A stretch of DNA of 64,000 nt from assembly GCA_044445965.1 (NCBI GenBank), contig JBIOEJ010000009.1, positions 7,841 through 71,840 on the forward strand, read 5' to 3'. The DNA comes from GAS188 sp044445965 (GTDB lineage Bacteria; Pseudomonadota; Alphaproteobacteria; Rhizobiales; Beijerinckiaceae). The position numbers were made by a program, and so were the translations under genes. This document shows positions 33,701 to 41,395 of this stretch, piece by piece (positions within the stretch are counted from its first letter, which is position 1; each line of letters begins with the position of its first letter). The notes under the pieces were generated by a model that saw nothing but the letters and a program-made list of their open reading frames with translations, was not told where the DNA came from and did no database searches.

Positions 33701-34604
33701 ATGCAAGATCACGAGGACGAGCACGACGCAGGAACCGCCGCCGCCGACACAGAGGTAAAGCGCCGGGGCCGGCCATTTCAACCCGGCCAGTCGGGCAATC
33801 CGAAAAGGCAGGCCCAAGGGCAGCCGCAACGCCACGACCGTGATGCTCGAGGCGCTGCTCGAAGGGGAGGGGCAGGCCATCCTCGGCAAGTTCATCGAGC
33901 GCGCCAAGCAAGGCGACAGCCGGGCGCAGAAGGCCTGCATCGATCGCCTGCTGCCGGCGGGACGGGATCGGCGCGTCTCCTTCCATTTGCCCGAGATCGA
34001 AACCGAGGACGATGGGCCTAAGGCCACGCAGGCCCTGCTGTCGGCCGTCGCCGCCGGCGAGATCAGCGCTTCGGAAGCCTCGATGGTGATGAAGCTCATC
34101 GACACCCATATGCAGATGCTGCGCCGGCGCCGCGAGGAGCGCCAGGAGACCGAGCGGCCGCAGCCGGTCAAATATGTGCTCAGCGACGAGCCTTATGACG
34201 AGGACGACTTGCCGCCCATCGCTGAGGAAGTGCTAGCCGCGGCCGAGCCGGTCGCGGAAACGAAAGCCCAGGCCGAGCCGGTCGCCCAGGCCAGGGCCGA
34301 GGCCGCGCCGGCCCCTCAGACAAGCGCCGAGGCCGAGCCGATTGCGCCGCAGGAGATCGGCGCCCAGCCATTGCCCCGGGAGCCGGCCGAGGCCGTGTGG
34401 ATCACGCAAGAGCAGGCCGTGGCCGAGCTCGATGCGGAGGATGAAGCCGAGGCCAAGCGCAAGGCCGATGCCGAGCTCCGCGCCCGCTACACCCATGAAG
34501 CCGTCATCGCCTCGCTGTTGTGGGAACGCCAAACCCTCGACGACCGGCTTGCGCAAAGGGATGCAGCGGATAAACGGGCGTTTCTGGCGACGAAATGGTC
34601 ATGA
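33701..34604 (+). pseudogene. DUF5681 domain protein, disrupted by a one-base frameshift
   Basis: The reading frame starts at the ATG at 33701 (after GGAGCAAGG) with a DUF5681 head, KRRGRPFQPGQSGNPK. At the A-run 33803-33806 it loses homology and continues as nonsense to 34021. Removing one A gives PKGRPKGSRNATTVMLEALL, the expected continuation, in the frame that stays open to 34604. Corrected length is about 300 residues. The tail is Ala/Glu-rich (repeated AEAEP/AQAEP near the middle), then a helical end. DUF5681 proteins are often found near phage or mobile genes and resemble small-terminase-like DNA binders. The extra A may be a true mutation or a sequencing error. Confidence 0.75.
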
Positions 34605-35004
34605 GCGCAAGCTGTAATGCAGCTGTATTTTCAGCGGGGGCATGCGTGGCAATGAAGGCAGCGCTTGGCACAGGCGGGCAGATTGCGCGTCCCCTTCTCC
34701 CGCAGAGCGCGAGAAGGAAGCGCGCGCCGATGCTCGCGCATTGACCGGGACCGCCGCCTGGTCTCGCCTGTCCGCCGCGGCTGTATTTCAGCTGTTGTTT
34801 ACAGCGAGCGGTGCCGGTGAAGCGCTGGACCGCACCCAAGCGGGGAGACACGGAAACGAGCGACCGGTTGCCCCCATCGCATTTTGCGTCCGCCCGCGCC
34901 CGGCACCCGCCGCGCCGCCCCGAGCCCCCAGGCCCCGCGTCTTGACGCCGCCATCTCCGGTCGTTAGCGCAAAGCCCTTCTCGCAATGCCGCCGGAGGCT
35001 CCTG
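34605..35004 (+). other. Intergenic region, no supported gene
   Basis: This 400-base spacer lies between the DUF5681 gene and the HAD phosphatase. The upstream open frame of the HAD gene covers it but shows no family resemblance. Imperfect repeats around AGCTGTATTTTCAGC (near 34628) and GGCTGTATTTCAGCTG (near 34778) are the only structure noticed, plus a CCCTTCTCCCGC/GCGAGAAGG hairpin near 34693. Confidence 0.5.
34994..34998 (+). promoter_or_regulatory. Ribosome binding site that fixes the TTG start of the HAD phosphatase
   Basis: GGAGG lies six bases before TTG at 35005. Family proteins begin only about ten residues before the PPPIIAGLRDL stretch, which this TTG satisfies and the distant upstream starts do not. 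Confidence 0.55.
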
Positions 35005-35883
35005 TTGCCCGTCACGTCCTGCGCGCCGCCGCCGATCATCGCGGGCCTTCGCGACCTCGACGGCGAGTTCGATGTCGTGCTGTGCGATGTCTGGGGCGTC
35101 CTCCACAACGGCGTCGAGGCCTACGGGCAAGCCTCCGACGCATTGCGCCGCATCCGCGCCCGCGGCGGCACGGTGGTGCTCATCTCCAACGCTCCGCGCC
35201 CCCATGACGCCGTCGAGAAGCAGCTCGCGACGCTCGGCGTCGACCGGCAAGCCTGGGACGAGTTCGTGACCTCGGGCGATCTGACCAGGGAGGTGGTCGC
35301 CTCACGCCCCGGCCAGCCCTTGTTCCATATGGGTCCTGCTCGCGACTTCCGCCTGTTCGACGGGCTCGATGCGCCGCGCGTCGGCGCGGACGAGGCGCAA
35401 TATATCCTGTGCACGGGGCCGGTCCCGGAGGATGTGCGCTCGGCTGATTATTTCCGCCCTTCCTTCGATGCGCTCGCCAACCGCGGGCTCGAATTCTTAT
35501 GCGCCAATCCCGACCTCGTCGTCGAGCGCGGCGACCAGCTCCTGCTCTGCGCCGGCTCGCTCGCGGAGCTCTATGAGAGCCTCGGCGGCAAGGTGCTCTA
35601 TGCCGGAAAGCCGCATCGGCCGATCTACGATCTCGCGCTCGCCAAGGCCGCGCGGCGCCGCGGCCGCTCGGTCGATCGCGATCGCGTCCTCGCCATCGGC
35701 GACGCACCGCGCACCGACATCGCCGGCGCCCAGGCGATCGGGGCGCGGGCGCTGCTGGTGGCCAAGGGCATCCATGCGAAGGAGCTGATGCCGCAAGGCT
35801 CGGTCGACCGCCTCGCCCTCGAGCGCATGTTCGCCGACGCCCCGGCCAGGCCGGACGCCGTCATCGACCAGCTGCGCTGGTAG
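35005..35883 (+). CDS. HAD superfamily hydrolase, TIGR01459 type
   Basis: This 292-residue class IIA HAD phosphatase starts with TTG after a good Shine-Dalgarno sequence. Catalytic motif I is FDVVLCDVWGVLHNG (the nucleophile is the first Asp of DVWG), motif II VVLISNAPRP, the motif III lysine is in YAGKPHRPIYDL, and motif IV is AIGDAPRTDIAGA. The cap domain lies between motifs II and III. It is the TIGR01459 branch common in alphaproteobacteria. The gene is 16 bases upstream of ribF, so a role in flavin metabolism such as a sugar-phosphate or FMN-related phosphatase is possible, but not shown. Confidence 0.9.
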   Translation: MPVTSCAPPPIIAGLRDLDGEFDVVLCDVWGVLHNGVEAYGQASDALRRIRARGGTVVLISNAPRPHDAVEKQLATLGVDRQAWDEFVTSGDLTREVVASRPGQPLFHMGPARDFRLFDGLDAPRVGADEAQYILCTGPVPEDVRSADYFRPSFDALANRGLEFLCANPDLVVERGDQLLLCAGSLAELYESLGGKVLYAGKPHRPIYDLALAKAARRRGRSVDRDRVLAIGDAPRTDIAGAQAIGARALLVAKGIHAKELMPQGSVDRLALERMFADAPARPDAVIDQLRW

Positions 35884-35899
35884 AATTTCGTCGAATACC

Positions 35900-36880
35900 A
35901 TGCGCCGCATCGCCCTGCTTCGCGACCCGCAAGCCCTGCCCGCCGCCCTGGCGCGGCCGGTGGTCGCGATCGGCAATTTCGACGGGCTGCACCGCGGCCA
36001 CCGCGCCGTCATCGACAAGACACTGGCGCTGGCGCGCCGCCTCGAGCGTCCGAGCGCCATCCTGACATTCGAGCCCCATCCGAGGGACTTCTTCCGTCCG
36101 CAGGCCCCCGTCTTTCGCCTGACGCCGCTTGCCGAGAAGGGCATCATCGCCGACCGGCTCGGGCTCGATGGGCTGATCGTGCTCGGCTTCGATGCCGGGA
36201 TGGCGAGCCTGGAGGCGAAGGCCTTCATCGAGGAATGGCTCGTCGGGCGCCTCGCCATCTCGGCCGTGATCGTCGGCACCGATTTCCGCTTCGGGGCCAA
36301 GCGCGCCGGCACCTCCGAGCTCCTGGCGCGCGAAGGCGCGCGCCTGTCTTTCGGCGTGGAGATCTTGCCCGAGGTCGCTTCGAGCGATGCAAGGCGCGTG
36401 TCCTCGAGCGCCGTCCGCGAGGCGCTCGAAGCGGGCGATATCGCGCTTGCGAGCGAGCTTCTCGGCCATCGCTGGTTCGTGACCGGCGAGGTCAGGCATG
36501 GCGAGAAGCGCGGGCGCGAGCTCGGCTTCCCCACCGCCAATCTTCGCCTCGACGCCTCCTGCCGCCTGCGGCACGGCATCTACGCGGTGCGGGCGCTGAT
36601 CCAGGGGCGCATGCATGACGCCGTCGCGAGCTTCGGCCGGCGGCCGACCTTCGACAACGGGGCGCCGTTGCTCGAGGTGTGCGTCTTCGATTTCGAGGGC
36701 GATCTCTATGGCCGGCCGCTCACGGTCGAGTTCGTCGGCTGGCTTCGAGGCGAGGAGAAATTCGCAAGCGTCGAGGCTTTGGTCGCACAGATGCGCGAGG
36801 ACGCGACCCTCGCCGGGCGCTGCCTGGCGAAGGCTGCGAAGGGCGCGGGCGCTTCCATCTTCGAAAGGCAGATCGCGTGA
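35900..36880 (+). CDS. ribF: Bifunctional riboflavin kinase / FAD synthetase
   Basis: This 326-residue cytoplasmic enzyme phosphorylates riboflavin to FMN and adenylates FMN to FAD. The N-terminal nucleotidyltransferase has GNFDGLHRGHRAVI (residues about 24-37) and the IVGTDFRFGAKRAG block with SSSAVREAL. The C-terminal riboflavin kinase has GRELGFPTANL near residues 202-212, and YAVRALIQGR and GRRPTFD further on. Length is normal. It begins 16 bases after the HAD gene, and its stop overlaps the lspA GTG start by three bases. Confidence 0.95.
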   Translation: MRRIALLRDPQALPAALARPVVAIGNFDGLHRGHRAVIDKTLALARRLERPSAILTFEPHPRDFFRPQAPVFRLTPLAEKGIIADRLGLDGLIVLGFDAGMASLEAKAFIEEWLVGRLAISAVIVGTDFRFGAKRAGTSELLAREGARLSFGVEILPEVASSDARRVSSSAVREALEAGDIALASELLGHRWFVTGEVRHGEKRGRELGFPTANLRLDASCRLRHGIYAVRALIQGRMHDAVASFGRRPTFDNGAPLLEVCVFDFEGDLYGRPLTVEFVGWLRGEEKFASVEALVAQMREDATLAGRCLAKAAKGAGASIFERQIA

Positions 36881-37464
36881 TCGGGCCGCGCAAACGCCAG
36901 TCCTTGCGCCTGGGCGCGGCGCTCGCGGTCACGACCGTCATCCTCGATCAGCTCAGCAAGTTCTATCTTCTGCGCGCGCTTCGCCTTCCCGGCGAAAGAA
37001 GCCCGGTCGTGATCGCGCCCTTTCTCGACCTCTCATTCGTGTGGAATCACGGCATTTCCTACGGGCTTTTTCAGCAAGACAGCGAGTTCGGGCGTTGGAT
37101 CCTGGTCGGCTTGTCGGTCGCGGCGGTTTGCGCCATCGGCGTCTGGCTATCGCGGACGCAATCACGCATGACGGGCGTGGCGCTCGGGCTGATCGCGGGA
37201 GGCGCGCTCGGCAATGCGCTCGACCGCGCGCTTTACGGCGCCGTGATCGATTTCCTGCACCTGCATGGCGGCGCCGTCCCCTGGCTCGATTTTCCCTATT
37301 CGTTCAACCTTGCCGACGCGGCGATTTCGCTCGGCGTCGTGCTGCTCCTCGCCGAGTCGGTCTTTTCCAAAGCCTTTTCCGGCGAAGCGGCCTCCGGATT
37401 GCCGGAATCGGACCGGGAAGGCTCAAGAAAGGAAACGCTGGAATCGAGCCGCAAACCGGGTTAA
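36877..37464 (+). CDS. lspA: Lipoprotein signal peptidase (signal peptidase II)
   Basis: This 195-residue inner-membrane aspartic protease removes signal peptides from diacylated prolipoproteins. Four hydrophobic segments are visible. Conserved motifs are VILDQLSKFYLL, VWNHGISYGLFQ, the GGALGNALDRALYGAVIDFL block holding the first catalytic Asp, and YSFNLADAAISLG with the second. The GTG start at 36877 sits within the ribF stop. The hydrophilic tail of about 30 residues after the last helix is longer than usual. Downstream is the secreted protein gene. Confidence 0.93.
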   Translation: MIGPRKRQSLRLGAALAVTTVILDQLSKFYLLRALRLPGERSPVVIAPFLDLSFVWNHGISYGLFQQDSEFGRWILVGLSVAAVCAIGVWLSRTQSRMTGVALGLIAGGALGNALDRALYGAVIDFLHLHGGAVPWLDFPYSFNLADAAISLGVVLLLAESVFSKAFSGEAASGLPESDREGSRKETLESSRKPG

Positions 37465-37535
37465 AATGCAGAAAGCGCCTTGGTTCCGCCGCAGGTCGTT
37501 CGTATCGGAATCATCAGTTCAGTGAATGTGAGGCC

Positions 37536-38255
37536 ATGGCTTTCATGCGATCGGTCCAGATTTTTCGGTCCGCGCCGGCCCTTATTCTTGGTGCCGCCGC
37601 GGCAATTGTGGCCTTGGCGGCCCCGGCTGCGGCGCAGAGCTTGCTGGACAACGCGCCGATGAAGGGCACCTTGACATTTCTCGGCATCATCGCACCCGAG
37701 CGCGACCCGATCGAATATCATGAGCGCGCCCCGCTCGTCGTGCCCAAGACGATGGAGCTTCCCCAGCCCGCCGCGCAGCAAGCCACGGCGCGCAACCAGG
37801 CTTGGCCGACCGATCCCGACGTGGCCCGCAAGCTCAGGGAAAAGGCCGCGGAAGCCCAGCCCGCCAAGACCCAGCCGGATAATCCGATACTGTCGATCTC
37901 GTCCATGCTCGGCATCAGATCGAACTCTCCCCCGATCGAGCCTCCCGGGCCGCAGGCGCAGAGGCCTTATGCATCGGGCTACATACCCAATGGCGTGCTG
38001 CGGGCGCAGGGCGAGCAATTCGCCTCGCAGAACCCGAACAATTCGCCGGAAGATCAAATCCGGCCGGGCTTCGAGCCCAAGCGCCGCTATCTCACCGACC
38101 CGCCGACCGGATATCGGCGCCCCTCCGACAAGGCGAGCTTCAAGAAGCAGTACAGCGCACCGGTCAAGCGAGCTGACGATTCGCATCCCTTGGACTTCGT
38201 CAAGGAGCAGGCCGACCGTCAGAAGGGGAATTTCGATCCTGACAAGGAGCAATGA
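37536..38255 (+). CDS. Conserved secreted protein of unknown function
   Basis: This 239-residue protein has a Sec signal peptide (basic start, then APALILGAAAAIVALAAPAAAQ). The mature part is Pro-, Gln- and Arg-rich and looks partly disordered: LLDNAPMKGTLTFLGIIAPERDPIEYHERAPLVVP, later a YIPNGVLRAQGEQFA block and a KRRYLTDPPTGYRRPSDKA block. No lipobox cysteine is present at the cleavage site. It lies between lspA and the M16 peptidase pair. I recognise the arrangement from Hyphomicrobiales but know of no assigned function. A periplasmic structural or envelope role is a guess. Confidence 0.75.
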   Translation: MAFMRSVQIFRSAPALILGAAAAIVALAAPAAAQSLLDNAPMKGTLTFLGIIAPERDPIEYHERAPLVVPKTMELPQPAAQQATARNQAWPTDPDVARKLREKAAEAQPAKTQPDNPILSISSMLGIRSNSPPIEPPGPQAQRPYASGYIPNGVLRAQGEQFASQNPNNSPEDQIRPGFEPKRRYLTDPPTGYRRPSDKASFKKQYSAPVKRADDSHPLDFVKEQADRQKGNFDPDKEQ

Positions 38256-38655
38256 TCTCGCCGGATGATCTGCGGGGCCTCTCTCGCGGTCCGAATGAGG
38301 CGGCGCACCAGCTTGTCACCTCTCGCTTTGCGAACGCGTATTCGCCGTCTAGCCACTTCTGCGCTCATCCCCCCGCCGTCATGGCCGCACGAAGAGGACG
38401 CGCTTCGCGCGTCCGTCTGTTTTGGTCGACGCTCGACGCGGAGCGTCGAGCTTTGGCGGCCATGCACGTCTTTGCTGGTGCAAGGGGACGAGACGTGGGT
38501 GGTTGGGCCAAGCCCGGCCATGACGAAATTGGCTTGCCCGCGCTCTCTGGAATTATGCGAAGCTCGCTCAGGGGGAGAGTCGCGAAGTCCCCGCGCTGTC
38601 GCAGCCTTGAAATACGAATGCGCAACGCGCAAATGCTTGAGACCGCTTGGCCTTG
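38256..38655. other. Intergenic region holding a family B repeat
   Basis: This 400-base spacer lies upstream of the peptidase pair. It contains the family B element at 38396-38456 and a GGCCAAGCCCGGCC-type inverted stretch near 38508. Open frames through it show no family resemblance. The promoter for the peptidase pair should lie in its last hundred bases. Confidence 0.55.
38396..38456. repeat. Hairpin intergenic repeat, family B (copy 2)
   Basis: GGACGCGC-TTC-GCGCGTCC is followed by CTCGACGC-GGA-GCGTCGAG and CTTTGGC. Compared with the copy at 16871, the first stem differs by paired changes (GGATGCGC/GCGCATCC against GGACGCGC/GCGCGTCC), so the fold is conserved rather than just the sequence. 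Confidence 0.75.
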
Positions 38656-40017
38656 ATGGCGAACAAACTCGTGATGATGGTGATGACGATGGCCGCCATG
38701 GCGTCTGCCGGCTTGGTTCTCGAAGGGGCCAAAGGCGCAGCTGCCGCCGAGGGCGGCGCGACGATCAGCGAGTTCCAGCTCGCCAACGGCCTCGATGTCG
38801 TGGTCATCCCCGATCATCGTACGCCCGTGGTCACGCATATGGTCTGGTATCGGATCGGCGCGGCCGACGAGCCGCGCGGCCGGGCGGGCATCGCCCATTT
38901 TCTCGAGCATCTGATGTTCAAGGGCACGCAGGCCCATCCCGCGGGCGAATTCTCCAGGACCGTGGCCGCGCTCGGCGGCGAGGAGAATGCCTTCACCTCG
39001 AATGACTACACCGCCTATTTTCAACGCGTCGCCAAGGAGCATCTGCGCACCATGATGTCCTTCGAGGCCGATCGCATGCGCGGCCTCGTGCTGACCGATG
39101 CGGTCGTCAATCCGGAGCGCGAGGTGGTACTGGAGGAGCGCCGCATGCGCACCGATTCCGTGCCCTCCGCCCAGCTCAGCGAGGCGATGGTCGCGGCGAT
39201 GTTCGTAAACCATCCCTATGGCCAGCCGGTGATCGGCTGGAAGCCGGAGATAGAGCATCTCAATCGCGAGGACGCGCTCGCCTTTTATCGGCGCTTCTAC
39301 GCGCCGAACAATGCGATTCTCATCGTCGCCGGCGACGTCACCGCCGAGGAGGTCAGGCGGCTTGCGGAAGAGACCTACGGCAAGGCTGAGGCCGAGCCCG
39401 GCATTCCCCCACGCGTAAGGCCTCAGGAGCCCCAACCGGTCGCCGCCCGCAAGGTGGTGCTCGCCGATGAGCGCGTCCGCCAGCCGACCCTGCAGCGCAT
39501 GTATCTCGTGCCCTCCTACGCGACGGCGAAGCCCGGCGAGGCCGAGGCGCTCGACGTGCTCGCCCAAGCGCTCGGGGCGCAATCGACGGGCAGGCTCAAC
39601 AAGCGCCTGGTGCTGGATCGCAAGCTCGCCGTCTCGGCCAGCGCCTGGTATTCGGGCACTACGCTCGACGATCATCTGTTCGGCGTCTACGCCGTGCCGG
39701 CCGAGGGCGTGTCGCTCGAGGATCTGGAAAAGGCGCTCGACGAGACGCTCGCGGAGCTCAAGCGGGACGGCTTTACCGAAGCCGAGATCGGCCGCGCCAA
39801 GACGCGGCTCGTCGCCGACTCGATCTATCAGCGCGACAGCCAAGCTTCGCTGGCGCGTAATTTCGGCAGCGCCCTGACGACCGGCTTGACCGCGGCGCAG
39901 GTCATCGATTGGCCGGAGGCGATCGAGCGCGTCGCCCTGAAGGATGTCCAGGGCGCCGTGCATTGGCTCGAAAAGAAACGCTCGGTCACCGGATATCTGA
40001 CCGGCGCGGCCCAGTGA
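38656..40017 (+). CDS. M16 family zinc metallopeptidase, catalytic member
   Basis: This 453-residue pitrilysin/processing-peptidase-type protein has an N-terminal hydrophobic signal (KLVMMVMTMAAMASAGLVL), so it acts in the periplasm or on the membrane. The inverted zinc motif HFLEH is near residues 78-82, and the distal glutamate is about 77 residues on within NPEREVVLEE. A second M16 domain follows after about residue 200 (YRRFYAPNNAILIVAGDV). It overlaps the next M16 gene by four bases; such pairs form heterodimers in which only one chain binds zinc. Substrates are probably short peptides or signal-peptide remnants. Confidence 0.92.
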   Translation: MANKLVMMVMTMAAMASAGLVLEGAKGAAAAEGGATISEFQLANGLDVVVIPDHRTPVVTHMVWYRIGAADEPRGRAGIAHFLEHLMFKGTQAHPAGEFSRTVAALGGEENAFTSNDYTAYFQRVAKEHLRTMMSFEADRMRGLVLTDAVVNPEREVVLEERRMRTDSVPSAQLSEAMVAAMFVNHPYGQPVIGWKPEIEHLNREDALAFYRRFYAPNNAILIVAGDVTAEEVRRLAEETYGKAEAEPGIPPRVRPQEPQPVAARKVVLADERVRQPTLQRMYLVPSYATAKPGEAEALDVLAQALGAQSTGRLNKRLVLDRKLAVSASAWYSGTTLDDHLFGVYAVPAEGVSLEDLEKALDETLAELKRDGFTEAEIGRAKTRLVADSIYQRDSQASLARNFGSALTTGLTAAQVIDWPEAIERVALKDVQGAVHWLEKKRSVTGYLTGAAQ

Positions 40018-41372
40018 CGGCGGTCGCCGGCGCCGCTGAAGGGTCAGGGCGCCGAGCGTTCGCGGTCCATCTGTTGCGGCTCATAGGAATGGCGGTTGCG
40101 ATGACGATAGTTTTGACGGCGCCGGCGCGCGCTGCTTCCGTGCGCAAGGTGACCTCTGCGGGCGGCATCGAGGCCTGGCTCGTCGAGGACCACACCAATC
40201 CGCTGGTGGCGGTGCAGTTCGCCTTTACGGGCGGCTCCTCGCAGGATCCGCCGGGGAAGCCCGGCGTCGCCTACCTCCTGTCGGGCACGCTCGACGAGGG
40301 GGCCGGGCCTTATGACTCGACCGCCTTCCATGAGAAGATCGAGGACCTGGCGATCGACCTGCATTTCGAGGCCGATCGCGACTATTTGATGGGCTCGCTG
40401 AAGACGCTGACCAAGAACCGCGAGGAGGCCTTCGAGCTCTTGCGTCTTTCCTTGCTGGAGCCGAGGCTCGATGCGGAGGCCGTCGAGCGCGTCAAGGCGC
40501 AGATCCTCGCAGGCCTGCGGCGCGAGGCGAAGGAGCCGAACGCCATCGCCCGCAACTCCTTCGCGGCCGCCGCTTTTCCGAGCCATCCTTACGGCTTGCC
40601 GACCAAGGGCACGCTCGACGATGTGCCGTCGCTCGGTCGCGCCGACCTCGACCTCTATCGCCGCAAGAACCTCGCCCGGGACGGGCTGAAGGTCGCGGTC
40701 GTCGGCGACATCGACGAGAAGACGCTCGCCGTTGCGCTCGATCGCCTGTTCGGCGGCCTGCCGGGGCGCGCCGAGCTTGCCCCGATCGCCGATACCGTCA
40801 TGGCGGGCGGGCAGCGTCGCTCGGTCGACCTCGCCGTGCCGCAATCGGTGATCGTCTTCGGCCTGCCGGGGCTCGCCCGCAAGGACAAGGACTATGTCGC
40901 GGGGGTGGTGATGAACCACATCCTCGGCGGCGGCAGCTTCACCTCGAGGCTGTGGACCGAGGTGCGCGAGAAGCGTGGGCTCGCCTATTCGGTTTATTCG
41001 AGCCTTTCGCCTTTCCGGCACAGCGCCATGCTGGCAGGCGCGACCTCGACCAAGAACGAACGCGCGAACGAATCGATATCGGTGATCTCTTCCGAGATCG
41101 AGGCCTTCGCCGGCGGCAAGGTCTCGGCCGACGAGCTCGACAAGGCCAAGAAATATCTCACCGGCTCCTACGCGCTGCGCTTCGACACCTCGACCAAGAT
41201 CGCGCGCGAGCTGCTGCAGGCTCAGCTCGACGATCTCGGCATGGATTATTTCGAACGCCGCAACGCCGAGATCGCCGCCGTCACCGAAGCCGATATCGCC
41301 AGGGTGGCGCAACGCCTCCTCGACATTCACAAGCTGCTGGTCGTCGTCGTCGGGCAGCCGGTGGGGTTGTAG
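40014..41372 (+). CDS. M16 family peptidase homologue, non-catalytic partner
   Basis: This 452-residue M16 protein has a GTG start at 40014 inside the stop of the catalytic gene. A signal peptide is visible (LLRLIGMAVAMTIVLTAPARA). Where the active paralogue has HFLEH, this one reads VAYLLSGTLDEG, so the zinc ligands are missing and it cannot be catalytic alone. The C-terminal domain has the FTSRLWTEVREKRGLAYSVYS stretch, whose Arg/Tyr pair normally binds substrate in the partner's active site. It therefore completes the heterodimer. Confidence 0.9.
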   Translation: MTAVAGAAEGSGRRAFAVHLLRLIGMAVAMTIVLTAPARAASVRKVTSAGGIEAWLVEDHTNPLVAVQFAFTGGSSQDPPGKPGVAYLLSGTLDEGAGPYDSTAFHEKIEDLAIDLHFEADRDYLMGSLKTLTKNREEAFELLRLSLLEPRLDAEAVERVKAQILAGLRREAKEPNAIARNSFAAAAFPSHPYGLPTKGTLDDVPSLGRADLDLYRRKNLARDGLKVAVVGDIDEKTLAVALDRLFGGLPGRAELAPIADTVMAGGQRRSVDLAVPQSVIVFGLPGLARKDKDYVAGVVMNHILGGGSFTSRLWTEVREKRGLAYSVYSSLSPFRHSAMLAGATSTKNERANESISVISSEIEAFAGGKVSADELDKAKKYLTGSYALRFDTSTKIARELLQAQLDDLGMDYFERRNAEIAAVTEADIARVAQRLLDIHKLLVVVVGQPVGL

Positions 41373-41395
41373 CGGGAGCCTTTGCCCGATCGCCG

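Noticed and set aside
33803..33806. Programmed frameshift as in IS elements
   Set aside because: The AAAAGG context needs a +1 shift, whereas the usual A6G-type signal gives -1; no stimulatory stop or stem was seen.
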